DNA of 55,221 nucleotides, taken from positions 1 to 55,221 of the forward strand of contig JBBDMV010000152.1 in the NCBI GenBank assembly GCA_040878115.1, given 5' to 3'. The position numbers and the translations under genes are program-made. How positions within the stretch are numbered: position 1 is the first letter of the stretch; every line of letters begins with the position of its first letter. Below, piece by piece: positions 1-9,050 of this stretch. The notes under the pieces were generated by a model. The model made no database searches. It had not been told where the DNA came from and saw only the letters and a list, made by a program, of their open reading frames with translations. The DNA comes from JBBDMU01 sp040878115 (lineage in GTDB: Bacteria > Bacteroidota > Rhodothermia > Balneolales > Natronogracilivirgulaceae).

Positions 1-295
1 AAAGGTTAATAATTAAGGTTGACTAAAATGTATTTATACTTTTGATACACCCTCGCTGAAATGAAAAAATACAAAAGCCCTGCAAGGGCGGCACAATAAA
101 TGGGCCTATAAAGGACAACCTGCCTTATCCTGGACCAGGTTTACATAAAAGGAAACCGATACGAAATAGTTTTTTTGGGCATACACCTTGACGGGCAGTA
201 ACTGAAAACAATTTTTTTCAAGGCTGTAATATTACTTATGTCAATTAAATGAGGACTTTCGACCCGTATAATCATAATATGCCCATTGCATACAT
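1..295. other. Left-edge intergenic region with small repeats
   Basis: No gene is supported here. Two short repeat-like elements are visible. CTTTTGATACACC at 39-52 resembles one end of the palindromic element between hisD and hisG. GCCCTGCAAGGGC at 77-89 is a 5-bp-stem hairpin of the kind dispersed in many genomes. The region is AT-rich and probably carries the promoter of the downstream radical SAM gene, but I see no clear promoter motif. Confidence 0.4.
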
Positions 296-319
296 GTGCA
301 ATATATGTTAACATGGCAC

Positions 320-1366
320 ATGGACAGTCATAAAAAAGCAATTAAAGGGCGTGGAGCGGGAGATAATCCAGAAAACAGGTTTGTAGGTCTGTATGTGGAG
401 ACAGAAGAGGAACATTACTCTTGTCCGAAAACCGAATTCCTGACTGATCACTCCAAAACAGCGATAACACGGAACGATAGTCCGGATGTTGGGTTTGAGT
501 TCAGCTTTAACCCCTACCGGGGCTGCGAACACGGCTGCATATATTGTTACGCCCGTCCGACGCATGAATACCTGGGGTATTCAGCAGGCTTTGATTTTGA
601 GAGCAAGATCATGGTGAAGAAAGATGCACCTGATCTGCTGAGGAAGCAGCTTGGAAGCCTCAAATGGCAACCGCAGGGGATCATGCTCAGTGGAGTAACG
701 GACCCATATCAACCTGTAGAGCGCAAGTTAGAACTGACAAGGGCTTGCCTGAAGGTATTAGCAGAATTCAGGAACCCATTCAGTATTATTACTAAAAATC
801 ATCTTGTTACCCGCGATATAGAGATCCTGGCTGAAATGGCAGAACATCATGCTGTTAAGGTTAATTTAAGTGTAACCACGCTAGATCCTGAATTGGCGAG
901 GGTGATGGAACCGAGAACATCGACACCGGAACGAAGGCTGGAGGCTATTCGCAAGCTCGCCGAAGCCGGAGTACCCGTGGGCGTGATGGTTGCTCCTGTT
1001 ATCCCTGCTCTTACGGACCACGAAATGCCGGCCATCATAAAGGCTGCCGCTGAAGCGGGTGCGGAAACGGCGGGGTATGTAGTACTTCGATTACCCTTTG
1101 CCGTAAAATCGTTGTTTGAAGATTGGCTGGAAAGCCACTTCCCGGACCGAAAGGATAAAATAATCAGCCGGATCAAAGATTTGAGGGGCGGAAAAATGTA
1201 TGATAGCAATTTTAAATCCCGCATGAGGGGAGAGGGCGAGTTTTCCCGACAAATGAACCAGGTTTTCAAAATGGCTTGCCGTAAAGGCGGACTCAATAAC
1301 TCTTCAAGCCCATTGTCAACAGCATCATTCAGGAATCCGGATAACAGGCAGCTTTCAATGTTTTGA
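320..1366 (+). CDS. PA0069-family radical SAM protein (SplB-like)
   Basis: Radical SAM enzyme of the SplB-related PA0069/Rv2578c group; its substrate is not established for the family. The radical SAM cysteine motif CEHGCIYC (C-x3-C-x2-C) lies at about residues 69-76, preceded by NPYRGC and followed by a TIM-barrel-like body containing TDPYQPVE and SVTTLDPELARVMEPR. The N-terminal KGRGAGDNPENRF is the usual start of this family, so I chose the ATG at 320 over the GTG at 296 and ATG at 305; this gives 348 residues. It converges on the short-chain dehydrogenase, with a hairpin between them. The family assignment is secure and the function is not. Confidence 0.88.
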   Translation: MDSHKKAIKGRGAGDNPENRFVGLYVETEEEHYSCPKTEFLTDHSKTAITRNDSPDVGFEFSFNPYRGCEHGCIYCYARPTHEYLGYSAGFDFESKIMVKKDAPDLLRKQLGSLKWQPQGIMLSGVTDPYQPVERKLELTRACLKVLAEFRNPFSIITKNHLVTRDIEILAEMAEHHAVKVNLSVTTLDPELARVMEPRTSTPERRLEAIRKLAEAGVPVGVMVAPVIPALTDHEMPAIIKAAAEAGAETAGYVVLRLPFAVKSLFEDWLESHFPDRKDKIISRIKDLRGGKMYDSNFKSRMRGEGEFSRQMNQVFKMACRKGGLNNSSSPLSTASFRNPDNRQLSMF

Positions 1367-1419
1367 AGATGGCCTCAAAGGACCTGGCATAATATGTTGA
1401 TAAAGGCACCTAATACGCC

Positions 1420-1442
1420 GGAGCAGGCATCTTGCCTGTTCC
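1420..1442. terminator. Hairpin between convergent genes
   Basis: GGAGCAGGCA and TGCCTGTTCC form a 10-bp stem with one mismatch around a 3-nt loop. It sits between the convergent radical SAM and dehydrogenase genes. No T-run follows on either strand, so it may be a dispersed repeat that happens to serve as a bidirectional terminator. Confidence 0.4.
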
Positions 1443-1502
1443 ACACTATTCAGCGGTGTCTCGCCGCCGCCCCTTTTCATTGAGTTCCAGCCGAGGAAAT
1501 AT

Positions 1503-2222
1503 CTACACCATCTGATGTGAATCCGGTTGAATGACGATCTCGTTCATGACGGATTTCTCCGGTTGGGTAGACGCGTACCAGGCTGCTTTGGCCACTTCTT
1601 CAGCAGTCAGCATATTGTCTTTCTGCACGCGCATATCAATATTCGGGTTATCCCAGAAGGGCGTATTCACACCGCCAAGATAAAGCAGGCTAAACTTGAC
1701 CTTGCTCTTGCGGTGCTCTTCAATCAGTGCCTTCGTAAATCCCTGAATAGCGTATTTGGATGCAGAATAAACGGACGAATTCTTCATCACGGCTTTGCCA
1801 AGCACTCCGGGAAACATGATCACGGTGCCTTGTTTCCTCGTCACCATGTAACGCAGCACCGTTTGTGTCACCAGAATGGTGCCAAAGACGTTGGTATCGA
1901 TTACCTTTTTTATTTCCTTTGGATTTACATCTAATAAAGGCTGTACCATACCGGTACCGAAAGCATTAATAAGCACATCAATTTGGCCGAGTTGCTTATT
2001 TACGGTATCTACCATGTTGAATACCGATGACAGGTCCGTCACATCCACATCGGCGGCATAGGCTTCTCCGCCATTGTTGTTGATTGATTCGGCAATGGAG
2101 TCGGCTTTGGCCCGATCGCGTGCCGCCAACACTACTTTAGCCCCTGATTTGGCAAAAAGTTCCGCGCAGGCTGAACCAATTCCACCTGAGCCACCTACTA
2201 TAAGAATTACTTTATCCTTCAT
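1503..2222 (-). CDS. Short-chain dehydrogenase/reductase with altered active site
   Basis: Classical-length SDR (239 residues from the ATG at 2222; an in-frame start at 2246 would add 8). The Rossmann glycine motif GGSGGIG is at residues 10-16, the active-site YSASK has Tyr152 and Lys156, and the helix Asn is Asn111. Two positions depart from the family. The structural NNAG is NAFG (86-89). The catalytic Ser expected 13 residues before Tyr152 is Gly139, in a stretch reading FPGVLGK. The fold and NAD(P)-binding assignment is strong, but normal carbonyl-reductase chemistry is doubtful. The substrate is unknown. The gene lies 37 bp beyond the end of purL on the same strand. Confidence 0.85.
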   Translation of the reverse strand: MKDKVILIVGGSGGIGSACAELFAKSGAKVVLAARDRAKADSIAESINNNGGEAYAADVDVTDLSSVFNMVDTVNKQLGQIDVLINAFGTGMVQPLLDVNPKEIKKVIDTNVFGTILVTQTVLRYMVTRKQGTVIMFPGVLGKAVMKNSSVYSASKYAIQGFTKALIEEHRKSKVKFSLLYLGGVNTPFWDNPNIDMRVQKDNMLTAEEVAKAAWYASTQPEKSVMNEIVIQPDSHQMV

Positions 2223-2283
2223 ATAATCATTGGATTGTTTACGCAAACGTAACGAATGTTCTTTATTGGAAATGAATGCTCCG

Positions 2284-4539
2284 TTAACTTAATATTTTGG
2301 GGTCCTTGCCCTCCATGGCTTCCAGAACATGGTCATAAATACTCAACAGTTCTTTTACGGGCAGGTTGAAAGCATCTTTGATCTTCAGCTTATCACCGGC
2401 AACCTGGCCGATTTGATAAGCCGGAACGCCGGCATCAGTTAATAACTTTTTCAGCCTGTCAGCATTTTCTGGTTTACAGCTTAATACGATCCCTGATTGA
2501 GCTTCGCTGAACAGGATTTCGGATAGCTTGCCACCGGGTATGGGTCCGTCAATATGGGCCCCAAGATTGGAGAACATGCACATCTCAGCAAGGCAGGATG
2601 CAAGGCCGCCATCAGACACATCATGGGCCGCGTTAACCAAACCGGATTGAATAGCTTTAAGAACATTCTGCTGAAGTTTTGCTTCAAATTCGAGGCTGAT
2701 CTCAGGAGCGTCTCCGGTTGTTTTATCGTAGACCCGGCTGAGGTATTCGGTACCCCCCAAGCCTTTCCGGTCGGCACCTACATATAAAATGGAGTCTCCT
2801 TCGTTTTTGAAACCTGCCGTGGTAAGATGTTTCTCGTAATCTTCAATCAAGCCCAACATGCCGATCACCGGCGTCGGGAACACGGCTGTTTGTGGATTTT
2901 CGTTGTAAAGGCTAACATTTCCTCCTGTTACCGGAGTATTCAAAATCCGGCACGCATCGCCGATTCCACCGATGGCTTCGGTGAATACCCAATATACTTC
3001 AGGCTTATAGGGATTGCCGAAGTTCAGGCAGTTGGTGATAGCCAGAGGCTTTGCCCCGGTACAGACCACATTCCTTGCGGCCTCAGCAACCGCAATTTGA
3101 CCGCCTTTTCTCGGGTTAAGGTACACGTAACGGCCGTTACAGTCTGTTTTGACGGATAATGCTTTCTTGCTGCCTTTCAACCGGATGACCCCGGCATCGG
3201 TTGGGCCCGGCCCGGCAATGGTGTTGGTCCTGACCATGGTGTCGTATTGTTCATACGCCCATCGTTTTGACGCGATGTTGGGAGAACCTAAAAGTTTCTT
3301 CAAGATGTCACCGTAGTTTTCAGGTTCCGATAAGCTATCTGAATCAAAAGAGGATGTTTCCGCCAGGTATTCCGGCTTTTTAGTCTCACGGATATATACA
3401 GGCGCCCCGCCACCGAGGACCAGGCTTTCGGCCGGGATATTAGCTTTGATTTCCCCGTCTTTGCGATAAATTACATTCCCCGTATCGGTGACCGTGCCGA
3501 TCACCTCACTGTTCAGGTCCCATTTAGCATAGACATCCATAACTTCCTGTTCACGACCTTTTTCGGCCACAATCAGCATCCGCTCCTGGCTTTCGGAAAG
3601 AAGCATTTCATAGGCCGTCATGCCCGATTCGCGCATGGGGACTTTATCCAGGTCAATATCCATACCGCTCTTTCCTTTGGCGCTCATCTCGGCCGATGAG
3701 CAGCTGATACCCGCGGCTCCCATATCCTGCATCCCAACTACGGCGCCGGTCTTCAGGGCTTCAAGCGAAGCTTCCAGCAACAGTTTTTCAGTAAACGGAT
3801 CACCCACCTGCACGCTTGGCCGCTTAGCCTCACTGGCCTCACTGATCTCTTCGGATGCAAACGTCGCCCCGTGAATACCATCACGTCCGGTAGAAGCCCC
3901 TACAATCAGTACAGGATTGCCTGCACCTGTAGCAATGGCGGATGCCGTTTCACCGGTCTTTACAATTCCCACGCTCATGGCGTTGACGAGTGGGTTCCCC
4001 TCGTAGCTTTTATCAAAATAAATCTCTCCTCCTACCATAGGGACACCAAATGAATTACCGTAATCGGCTATACCCCTCACAACACCGTCAAGAAGGAAAC
4101 GCACACGCGGGTTATTGGGATCACCGAAGCGAAGGGAGTTCAGGGATGCAATAGGCCGGGCACCCATGGTGAAGATATCTCTATGAATCCCACCGACACC
4201 GGTAGCCGCCCCCTGATAGGGTTCAACGGCTGATGGATGGTTATGGCTTTCAATTTTGAAAGCACAAGCCAGGCCGTCACCTAAATCTACCAGGCCGGCA
4301 TTTTCTTCACCGGCATCAACCAATAGCTGAGGCCCCGAACTTGGCAGGGTTTTTATGAGCGTGATGGAGTTTTTGTAGGAACAGTGCTCGCTCCACATCA
4401 CCGAGTAAACACCCAGTTCCGTAAAAGTTGGCGTGCGCCCGAGTTTATCTTTAATGGATTGAAATTCTTCTTCCGTTAAGCCGTGTTCTTTGGCTAGTTC
4501 CAAGTTTACTTCGGGTTCTTGTATGAGCGCGTTATTCAT
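2284..4539 (-). CDS. purL: Phosphoribosylformylglycinamidine synthase, subunit PurL
   Basis: Fourth step of purine biosynthesis: ATP-dependent amination of FGAR to FGAM. At 751 residues this is the small PurL form, which works in a complex with PurS and the glutaminase PurQ; neither is in this window. It shows the signature SHNHPSAVEPYQGAATGVGG region (about residues 98-118), a WSEHCSYKNS motif near the N-terminus, and two repeated AIRS-type halves (GMQDMGAAGISCSSAEMS and AHDVSDGGLASCLAEM). The ATG at 4539 overlaps the stop of the upstream HAD gene by 8 bp, which suggests translational coupling. Identification is very secure. Confidence 0.97.
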   Translation of the reverse strand: MNNALIQEPEVNLELAKEHGLTEEEFQSIKDKLGRTPTFTELGVYSVMWSEHCSYKNSITLIKTLPSSGPQLLVDAGEENAGLVDLGDGLACAFKIESHNHPSAVEPYQGAATGVGGIHRDIFTMGARPIASLNSLRFGDPNNPRVRFLLDGVVRGIADYGNSFGVPMVGGEIYFDKSYEGNPLVNAMSVGIVKTGETASAIATGAGNPVLIVGASTGRDGIHGATFASEEISEASEAKRPSVQVGDPFTEKLLLEASLEALKTGAVVGMQDMGAAGISCSSAEMSAKGKSGMDIDLDKVPMRESGMTAYEMLLSESQERMLIVAEKGREQEVMDVYAKWDLNSEVIGTVTDTGNVIYRKDGEIKANIPAESLVLGGGAPVYIRETKKPEYLAETSSFDSDSLSEPENYGDILKKLLGSPNIASKRWAYEQYDTMVRTNTIAGPGPTDAGVIRLKGSKKALSVKTDCNGRYVYLNPRKGGQIAVAEAARNVVCTGAKPLAITNCLNFGNPYKPEVYWVFTEAIGGIGDACRILNTPVTGGNVSLYNENPQTAVFPTPVIGMLGLIEDYEKHLTTAGFKNEGDSILYVGADRKGLGGTEYLSRVYDKTTGDAPEISLEFEAKLQQNVLKAIQSGLVNAAHDVSDGGLASCLAEMCMFSNLGAHIDGPIPGGKLSEILFSEAQSGIVLSCKPENADRLKKLLTDAGVPAYQIGQVAGDKLKIKDAFNLPVKELLSIYDHVLEAMEGKDPKILS

Positions 4540-5371
4540 TGATCAGCAATCGTTGAAGTTGAGAAAAATCGTTGAAAATTACGTCTGCGGTATTCATTTG
4601 ACCAGCTTCAGGGTTGCCGGTGAACCAAGCCGTTTTCCAACCGAATTGGGAGCCGCCGATGATATCGGATTGATAAGAGTCACCAACATATAATATTTGG
4701 TCCGGATTGAGCCCGGTAAGTTTTGTAGCATAGTCAAAAATACGGGAATCGGGTTTCAAATACCCTATATCTTCCGAAATAACGATATGCCGTGACGTTT
4801 TATTAAAATCGAATTGTCTTATCTTCTTTTGCTGGGTCTCCGAAAAGCCATTGGTCAGCAGCCCGACATCATAAACCTTGCTGATTTCATTATAAAAAGC
4901 TTCCGCCCCCTCAATCCAGCTCCATCCCGATTGATACGATTTCCGGTAATAGTCGCCAAGCTCGGCATGAAATGACGTTTCCAATTCCAGTTCTTTAAGC
5001 GTCAGTTCAAAGCGAAGCCGCTGGAGCTCGTGCCGGTCAATTAAAGAACTTCTGAAATCCTGCCATAATTGATCATTTACGCGGTTGTACGTTTCCAGAA
5101 AGATGTGTGATGAAGTATCCTTCAGGATGGCGGAATTTAGATGCAACTCCTCCAGCGCCCGCTTTTGAGCGGACCTATGGTCCAGCAGCGTATCGTCCAG
5201 GTCGAAATAAATGAATTTGATGTTCTTCAGGGTATTTGCCGTTTGAGGGTGAAAATTCAGCCTCAAAATACGGCCTGAGCGTGAGGTATGCCAGTTTGGA
5301 TTAGCAAGGATGGCCTTTATGCTGTTTTTCCTGATTTCAGCACAGGTACACCCGGTTAATAATCGGGCCAC
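4532..5371 (-). CDS. HAD-superfamily hydrolase, YjjG-like nucleotidase
   Basis: HAD phosphatase of the YjjG/PynA type (non-canonical pyrimidine nucleotide 5'-nucleotidase is the likely role). Motif I is FDLDDTLLDH (Asp57 and Asp59), motif II is LLTNGFSE, and motifs III/IV are EDIGYLKPDSRIF and YVGDSYQSDIIGG. The HAD domain begins only around residue 50, whereas family members are about 230 residues. The listed GTG start has a GAGG sequence upstream, but a later start such as the TTG at 5266 (244 residues) is also plausible. It overlaps purL by 8 bp; co-expression with a purine enzyme fits nucleotide housekeeping. Confidence 0.83.
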   Translation of the reverse strand: MARLLTGCTCAEIRKNSIKAILANPNWHTSRSGRILRLNFHPQTANTLKNIKFIYFDLDDTLLDHRSAQKRALEELHLNSAILKDTSSHIFLETYNRVNDQLWQDFRSSLIDRHELQRLRFELTLKELELETSFHAELGDYYRKSYQSGWSWIEGAEAFYNEISKVYDVGLLTNGFSETQQKKIRQFDFNKTSRHIVISEDIGYLKPDSRIFDYATKLTGLNPDQILYVGDSYQSDIIGGSQFGWKTAWFTGNPEAGQMNTADVIFNDFSQLQRLLINE

Positions 5372-5535
5372 TCAGCCTCGACTTATCGTATCGAATTAAA
5401 TAGTATTCATTTTATGCTAAAGCTACGGTCCAGCTCTTGTGAGCACAATCCACAGCCAGTTCCGATGAGGTGCCAGTCGCAGTTCAGCTCTATTTGGACC
5501 GCTTTGTGATAAGGGTGCAATCAGGCTAACATTCC

Positions 5536-5707
5536 GGCCCTGCGGGCCGGTGGTTTGGGTGCGAATTATTTTTTTCTACAAACCTTTTGCCCCTATTGGG
5601 GCGCAAGCAAAAGAATATTTTTTTGCCGCCACCGGCCCGTCGGGCTGAAATGTTTGTAGAAACAAGCGGCGGCCGCTATAAACCGCCCCATCGGGGTGAA
5701 ATGTTTG
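5536..5707. repeat. Composite palindromic repeat (REP-like)
   Basis: The stretch 5536-5553 pairs with 5629-5646 (both contain CGGGCCGG or its near complement). 5574-5583 pairs exactly with 5652-5661 (TTCTACAAAC / GTTTGTAGAA). GCCCCTATTGGGGC (5589-5602) is an internal hairpin. A direct repeat GGGCTGAAATGTTTG / GGGGTGAAATGTTTG lies at 5642-5656 and 5693-5707, 51 bp apart. There is no coding content I believe in. Similar GGGGCGAAATGTTTG-style palindromes are dispersed in Bacteroidetes-type genomes (general knowledge, not checked). Confidence 0.6.
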
Positions 5708-5764
5708 GTTGTTTAACCCTGATGGTGATTACCAGATATGTCTATTCTTCCTCTGAACATCCCT

Positions 5765-5851
5765 ATATCAACGCCATATCAAGAACGTATCAACACCATA
5801 TCAAGTCCATATATTTATGGTGTTGATAGGGTATTGATATGGGAATGGTAT
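5765..5851. repeat. Inverted array of 11-bp iterons, locus 1
   Basis: Four head-to-tail 11-mers of the form nTATCAAnncc start at 5765, 5776, 5787 and 5798. A 10-bp AT-rich spacer (5809-5818) follows, then three inverted 11-mers (ggnnTTGATAn) start at 5819, 5830 and 5841, the last degenerate. The central units form a 13-bp stem (5789-5801 with 5816-5828). The same architecture occurs at 31529-31611. Confidence 0.75.
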
Positions 5852-5924
5852 GGCTTATAGTGAAGGTTGGTATTAAACAAGAAAATCCCAAAACTATTAT
5901 CAATAACTCAAACCCCACAAAGAA

Positions 5925-6133
5925 CCTGTCTTTGCGAGCCTTGGGTGCAAGCGAAGCGAACACCCCAGGCGAAGCAATCTGTATGATTTCATCCTCTACG
6001 GTAATCAACGCTCAGATGCCCCTGTCCGATTTCGTGCCCGGTGACGCCGAGGGTAGGTAGTACAGATTGCTTTGTCGCGGTTAAGCCCTTTTCTTACCAT
6101 CCATGGATGAGAACCGCTCCGCGCAATGACAGG
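5925..6133. mobile_element. MITE-like hairpin element, copy 1
   Basis: The ends are imperfect inverted repeats (CCTGTCTTTGCGAG at the left, CGCGCAATGACAGG at the right), with an inner inverted repeat GCAATCTGTA / TACAGATTGC. The whole ~209 bp could fold into one long hairpin and encodes nothing. It is highly similar to 8570-8776 in the same orientation, and similarity continues about 45 bp past the right end (to ~6179). It belongs to the widespread class of repeats carrying GCAATGACAGG and GAAGCAATC. Confidence 0.7.
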
Positions 6134-6346
6134 GCAAAGGTTGGCCTGCAATTAATGTATTTCTTTCCTGCCTTGATACGTAAAGCATAGGGTTTATGTA
6201 AAGAACCTTTTGATACAGCCCCGACCGGTGTACGAAATTCATAATTCTTCAGCTTTCAGCAAAAAAATTTGAAAATTTCATCGTAAGTTTACCCGCTCTC
6301 GTGTATCTATTATAGGAAAGGAAATTTTATCCAGGAACTTGTTGTC

Positions 6347-8482
6347 ATGTCCAGCCCCAGTGAAGTATTAAAAAAGCAGTTTGGTTTTGATGAATTTCGG
6401 TTCGAGCAGAATAAGATCATCGACACCGTGATGGCGGGTAAGGATACCTTCGTATTGATGCCGACCGGTGGCGGGAAATCGCTTTGTTACCAAATTCCCG
6501 CCCTGCTCTTCGAAGGGCTCACCGTTGTTATTTCGCCTTTGATCGCCCTGATGAAAGACCAGGTTGACGCACTTAGGGTGAACGGCATCCGGGCGGCTTA
6601 CCTGAACTCCACGCTGTCTCCCAACCAGCAGGGCCAGGTAATGAGGCTGGTCAGGAACAAGGAAATCAAGCTGCTTTACATCGCCCCGGAGCGTCTTTTC
6701 TCGAGGGACAGTGAGTTCATGGAACTCCTGAAATCATCCGGTATTTCCCAGATCGCCATTGATGAAGCCCATTGCATTTCCCAGTGGGGACATGACTTTC
6801 GTCCGGAGTACCTAAAGCTTGGCGCGTTAAAAGATGAGTTTCCTGATACACCCGTGATCGCCCTGACCGCCACGGCCGACAAGCTCACCCGCAAGGATAT
6901 CCTTGAAAAGCTGAACCTTAAGGCCCCAGAGACTTTTGTCTCCAGCTTCAACCGGGAGAACATCCACTATTATATTGAGCCGAAAAAGAACAGCTATGCC
7001 CGGCTTCTGGAGTTTTTGGAAGAGCGCAAGGACGAATCAGGCATCATCTATTCGCTTTCCCGGAAGTCGACCGAAGCACTGGCCCAGAGGCTGGAATACG
7101 ATGGTTTCTCGGCCAAACCGTACAACGCCGGGCTGGAACGGGAAATCAGGGCGCACCATCAGGAACTTTTCATCAAAGATAAAGTCAAGATTATAGTGGC
7201 TACCATCGCCTTTGGCATGGGGATTGATAAGTCAAACGTACGGTACGTTGTGCATATGAACCTGCCCAAAAACATAGAAAGCTATTACCAGGAAACGGGC
7301 CGGGCAGGGCGCGACGGATTGAAAAGTGATGCCCTGCTATTTTATAGCAAAGGTGATTTAAATATGCTTCGGGATTTTGCACGGGTTGATGATAATGCGG
7401 AGCAAACGGATATCATGCTTGAGAAGTTGAACAAAATGGCCGACTTATGTGAGGCCATGACCTGCCGGCGTAAGTTTATCATGAACTATTTTGACGAGGA
7501 ACACGATGGCAACTGTGCCTCATGTGATATTTGCCTGAGTGATTTTGAAGAAATTGACGGTACGATCATCGCTCAAAAGGCGCTCTCAGCAGTCGCCCGT
7601 CTTAATGAGAGTTACGGGATGACCCATTTGATTGATTTTTTGAAGGGATCAAGGTCTAAGAAAATCCCGGACTGGCAAAAGGAAATTAAGACCTACGGTG
7701 TTGGTTCAGAACACACCAAAGAAGAATGGGCAAGTTTTTTCAATGATTTGACGATGAAAGGATACCTGGACCAGAATGGCGGCACATATCCTACCTTATC
7801 ACTGACTGAAAAGAGCTGGAATATACTGAAGGGCAAAGAAAGGCTGAGTTTTTTAAGGGCGGTGAACCGCCGTCAGACGGGAACCGACCAATCTTATGAA
7901 AGGCCTCTTTTTGACCGGTTGAAGGCTGTGAGGGCCCAGATAGCGGAAAGAGAAAATACGGCGGCATTTGTGATTTTTTCAGATGCCACACTTGTAGAAC
8001 TGGCTACCTGGCTGCCGCAGAAAATTGATGAGCTTAGTTACATCAAGGGGTTTGGCGAAACAAAGGTCGAGCGCTACGGCCATGAGTTTCTGGGTGAAGT
8101 TGTGGACTACTGCCGAGAAAATGGATTAAAATCAAAGTTCAAGCAGGTTCGCTTTAAGCAAAAAGCAAAGAAATCAGCCGGGGCCAGGAGCAATACAAAA
8201 CTGGAGAGCCTGAAGCTATTCAAAGATGGCCTTTCATTTACCGAAATTGCAGAGATGCGCAGTTTAGGAGTCAGTACCATTGAGACTCATTTGAGCTGGT
8301 TTGTTGGAGAAGGGGAACTCGCGGTAGAAGACATCGTTTCACCGGAGAAGATCCCTGTTATTCGTGAAGCCATCAATGAGCATGGTTGGGCAGCCTTGCG
8401 TCCGCTCAAGGACGCTTTGGGTGATGATTTTAGTTACGGGGAAATCAAGGCGGTGGTGGAGGAAGTGAAGGGTAATGGATGA
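6347..8482 (+). CDS. recQ: ATP-dependent DNA helicase RecQ
   Basis: 3'-5' superfamily 2 helicase used in recombination and replication repair. Walker A is GGGKS (41-45), the DEAH box is at 139-142, and the RecQ aromatic-rich loop ISQWGHDFRPEY follows. The helicase C domain ends with QETGRAGRDG, then a zinc-binding cysteine cluster (C..C..CASCDIC, about 368-396), an RQC winged helix, an HRDC domain (about 521-600), and a C-terminal helix-turn-helix extension (about 617-700) typical of longer RecQ proteins. The 711-residue length fits RecQ with HRDC. The ATG at 6347 was chosen as the first start. The gene is bracketed by two direct copies of the MITE-like repeat. Confidence 0.96.
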   Translation: MSSPSEVLKKQFGFDEFRFEQNKIIDTVMAGKDTFVLMPTGGGKSLCYQIPALLFEGLTVVISPLIALMKDQVDALRVNGIRAAYLNSTLSPNQQGQVMRLVRNKEIKLLYIAPERLFSRDSEFMELLKSSGISQIAIDEAHCISQWGHDFRPEYLKLGALKDEFPDTPVIALTATADKLTRKDILEKLNLKAPETFVSSFNRENIHYYIEPKKNSYARLLEFLEERKDESGIIYSLSRKSTEALAQRLEYDGFSAKPYNAGLEREIRAHHQELFIKDKVKIIVATIAFGMGIDKSNVRYVVHMNLPKNIESYYQETGRAGRDGLKSDALLFYSKGDLNMLRDFARVDDNAEQTDIMLEKLNKMADLCEAMTCRRKFIMNYFDEEHDGNCASCDICLSDFEEIDGTIIAQKALSAVARLNESYGMTHLIDFLKGSRSKKIPDWQKEIKTYGVGSEHTKEEWASFFNDLTMKGYLDQNGGTYPTLSLTEKSWNILKGKERLSFLRAVNRRQTGTDQSYERPLFDRLKAVRAQIAERENTAAFVIFSDATLVELATWLPQKIDELSYIKGFGETKVERYGHEFLGEVVDYCRENGLKSKFKQVRFKQKAKKSAGARSNTKLESLKLFKDGLSFTEIAEMRSLGVSTIETHLSWFVGEGELAVEDIVSPEKIPVIREAINEHGWAALRPLKDALGDDFSYGEIKAVVEEVKGNG

Positions 8483-8569
8483 TATTTTTTATTGGTCTGT
8501 GATTTACAGTGATAAAATTTTCTTCCTGTTTCCGTAATGCGACACACCTCACTTAACCCCCTGCGAGAA

Positions 8570-8776
8570 CCTGTCTTTGCGAGCCTTGGGTGCAAGCGAA
8601 GCGAACACCCGGGGCGAAGCAATCTGTATGGCTTCACCCTCTACGGTAATCAACGCCCAGATGCCCCTGCCCGCTTCTTTCTGGTGACGCCGAGGGTAGG
8701 TAGTACAGATTGCTTTGTCGCGGTTAAGCTACCTTCATACCATCTATAGATGAGAACCGCTCCGCGCAATGACAGG
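8570..8776. mobile_element. MITE-like hairpin element, copy 2
   Basis: Second copy of the element at 5925-6133, same orientation, with roughly nine bases in ten matching by eye. Terminal inverted repeats CCTGTCTTTGCGAG / CGCGCAATGACAGG and the inner GCAATCTGTA / TACAGATTGC pair are retained. Similarity extends to about 8823. The rest of the 8483-9050 gap shows no gene; it presumably holds the promoter of the TonB receptor. Confidence 0.7.
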
Positions 8777-9050
8777 GTAAGCTGTTGGCTTAGAATTAAC
8801 CTGTTTCTTTCCTGCCTTTATACCCTTTACTTCGCCAACGGGCCGGGGCGAAGCTGGAATTGAACAACCTTGCTCGTTGTGCCTTTCCCGCCTTCCATAT
8901 GAAAAGGCTAATTCCCAGTCTTTGCCGGCATATTGCAGATATGATAATTTATATTATCAAAGGAAATGGTGCGGTTTAGAGGTGAACTTGAGCTTATTTT
9001 TCCGTATTCTTCGTGTAATTTTTATTGATTATAACCCGTCTTTGCCCCTA

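Noticed and set aside
847..1296. 149-codon minus-strand frame inside the radical SAM gene
   Set aside because: Antisense shadow of a well-supported coding sequence; low-complexity Ser/Ala composition.
5765..5851. CRISPR-like reading of the 11-bp iterons
   Set aside because: Units are contiguous without unique spacers and invert at the centre, so this is not a CRISPR array.
8824..9050. Cobalamin riboswitch upstream of the TonB receptor
   Set aside because: I looked for the B12-box core (GCCACTG-type) and the surrounding conserved helices and did not find them.
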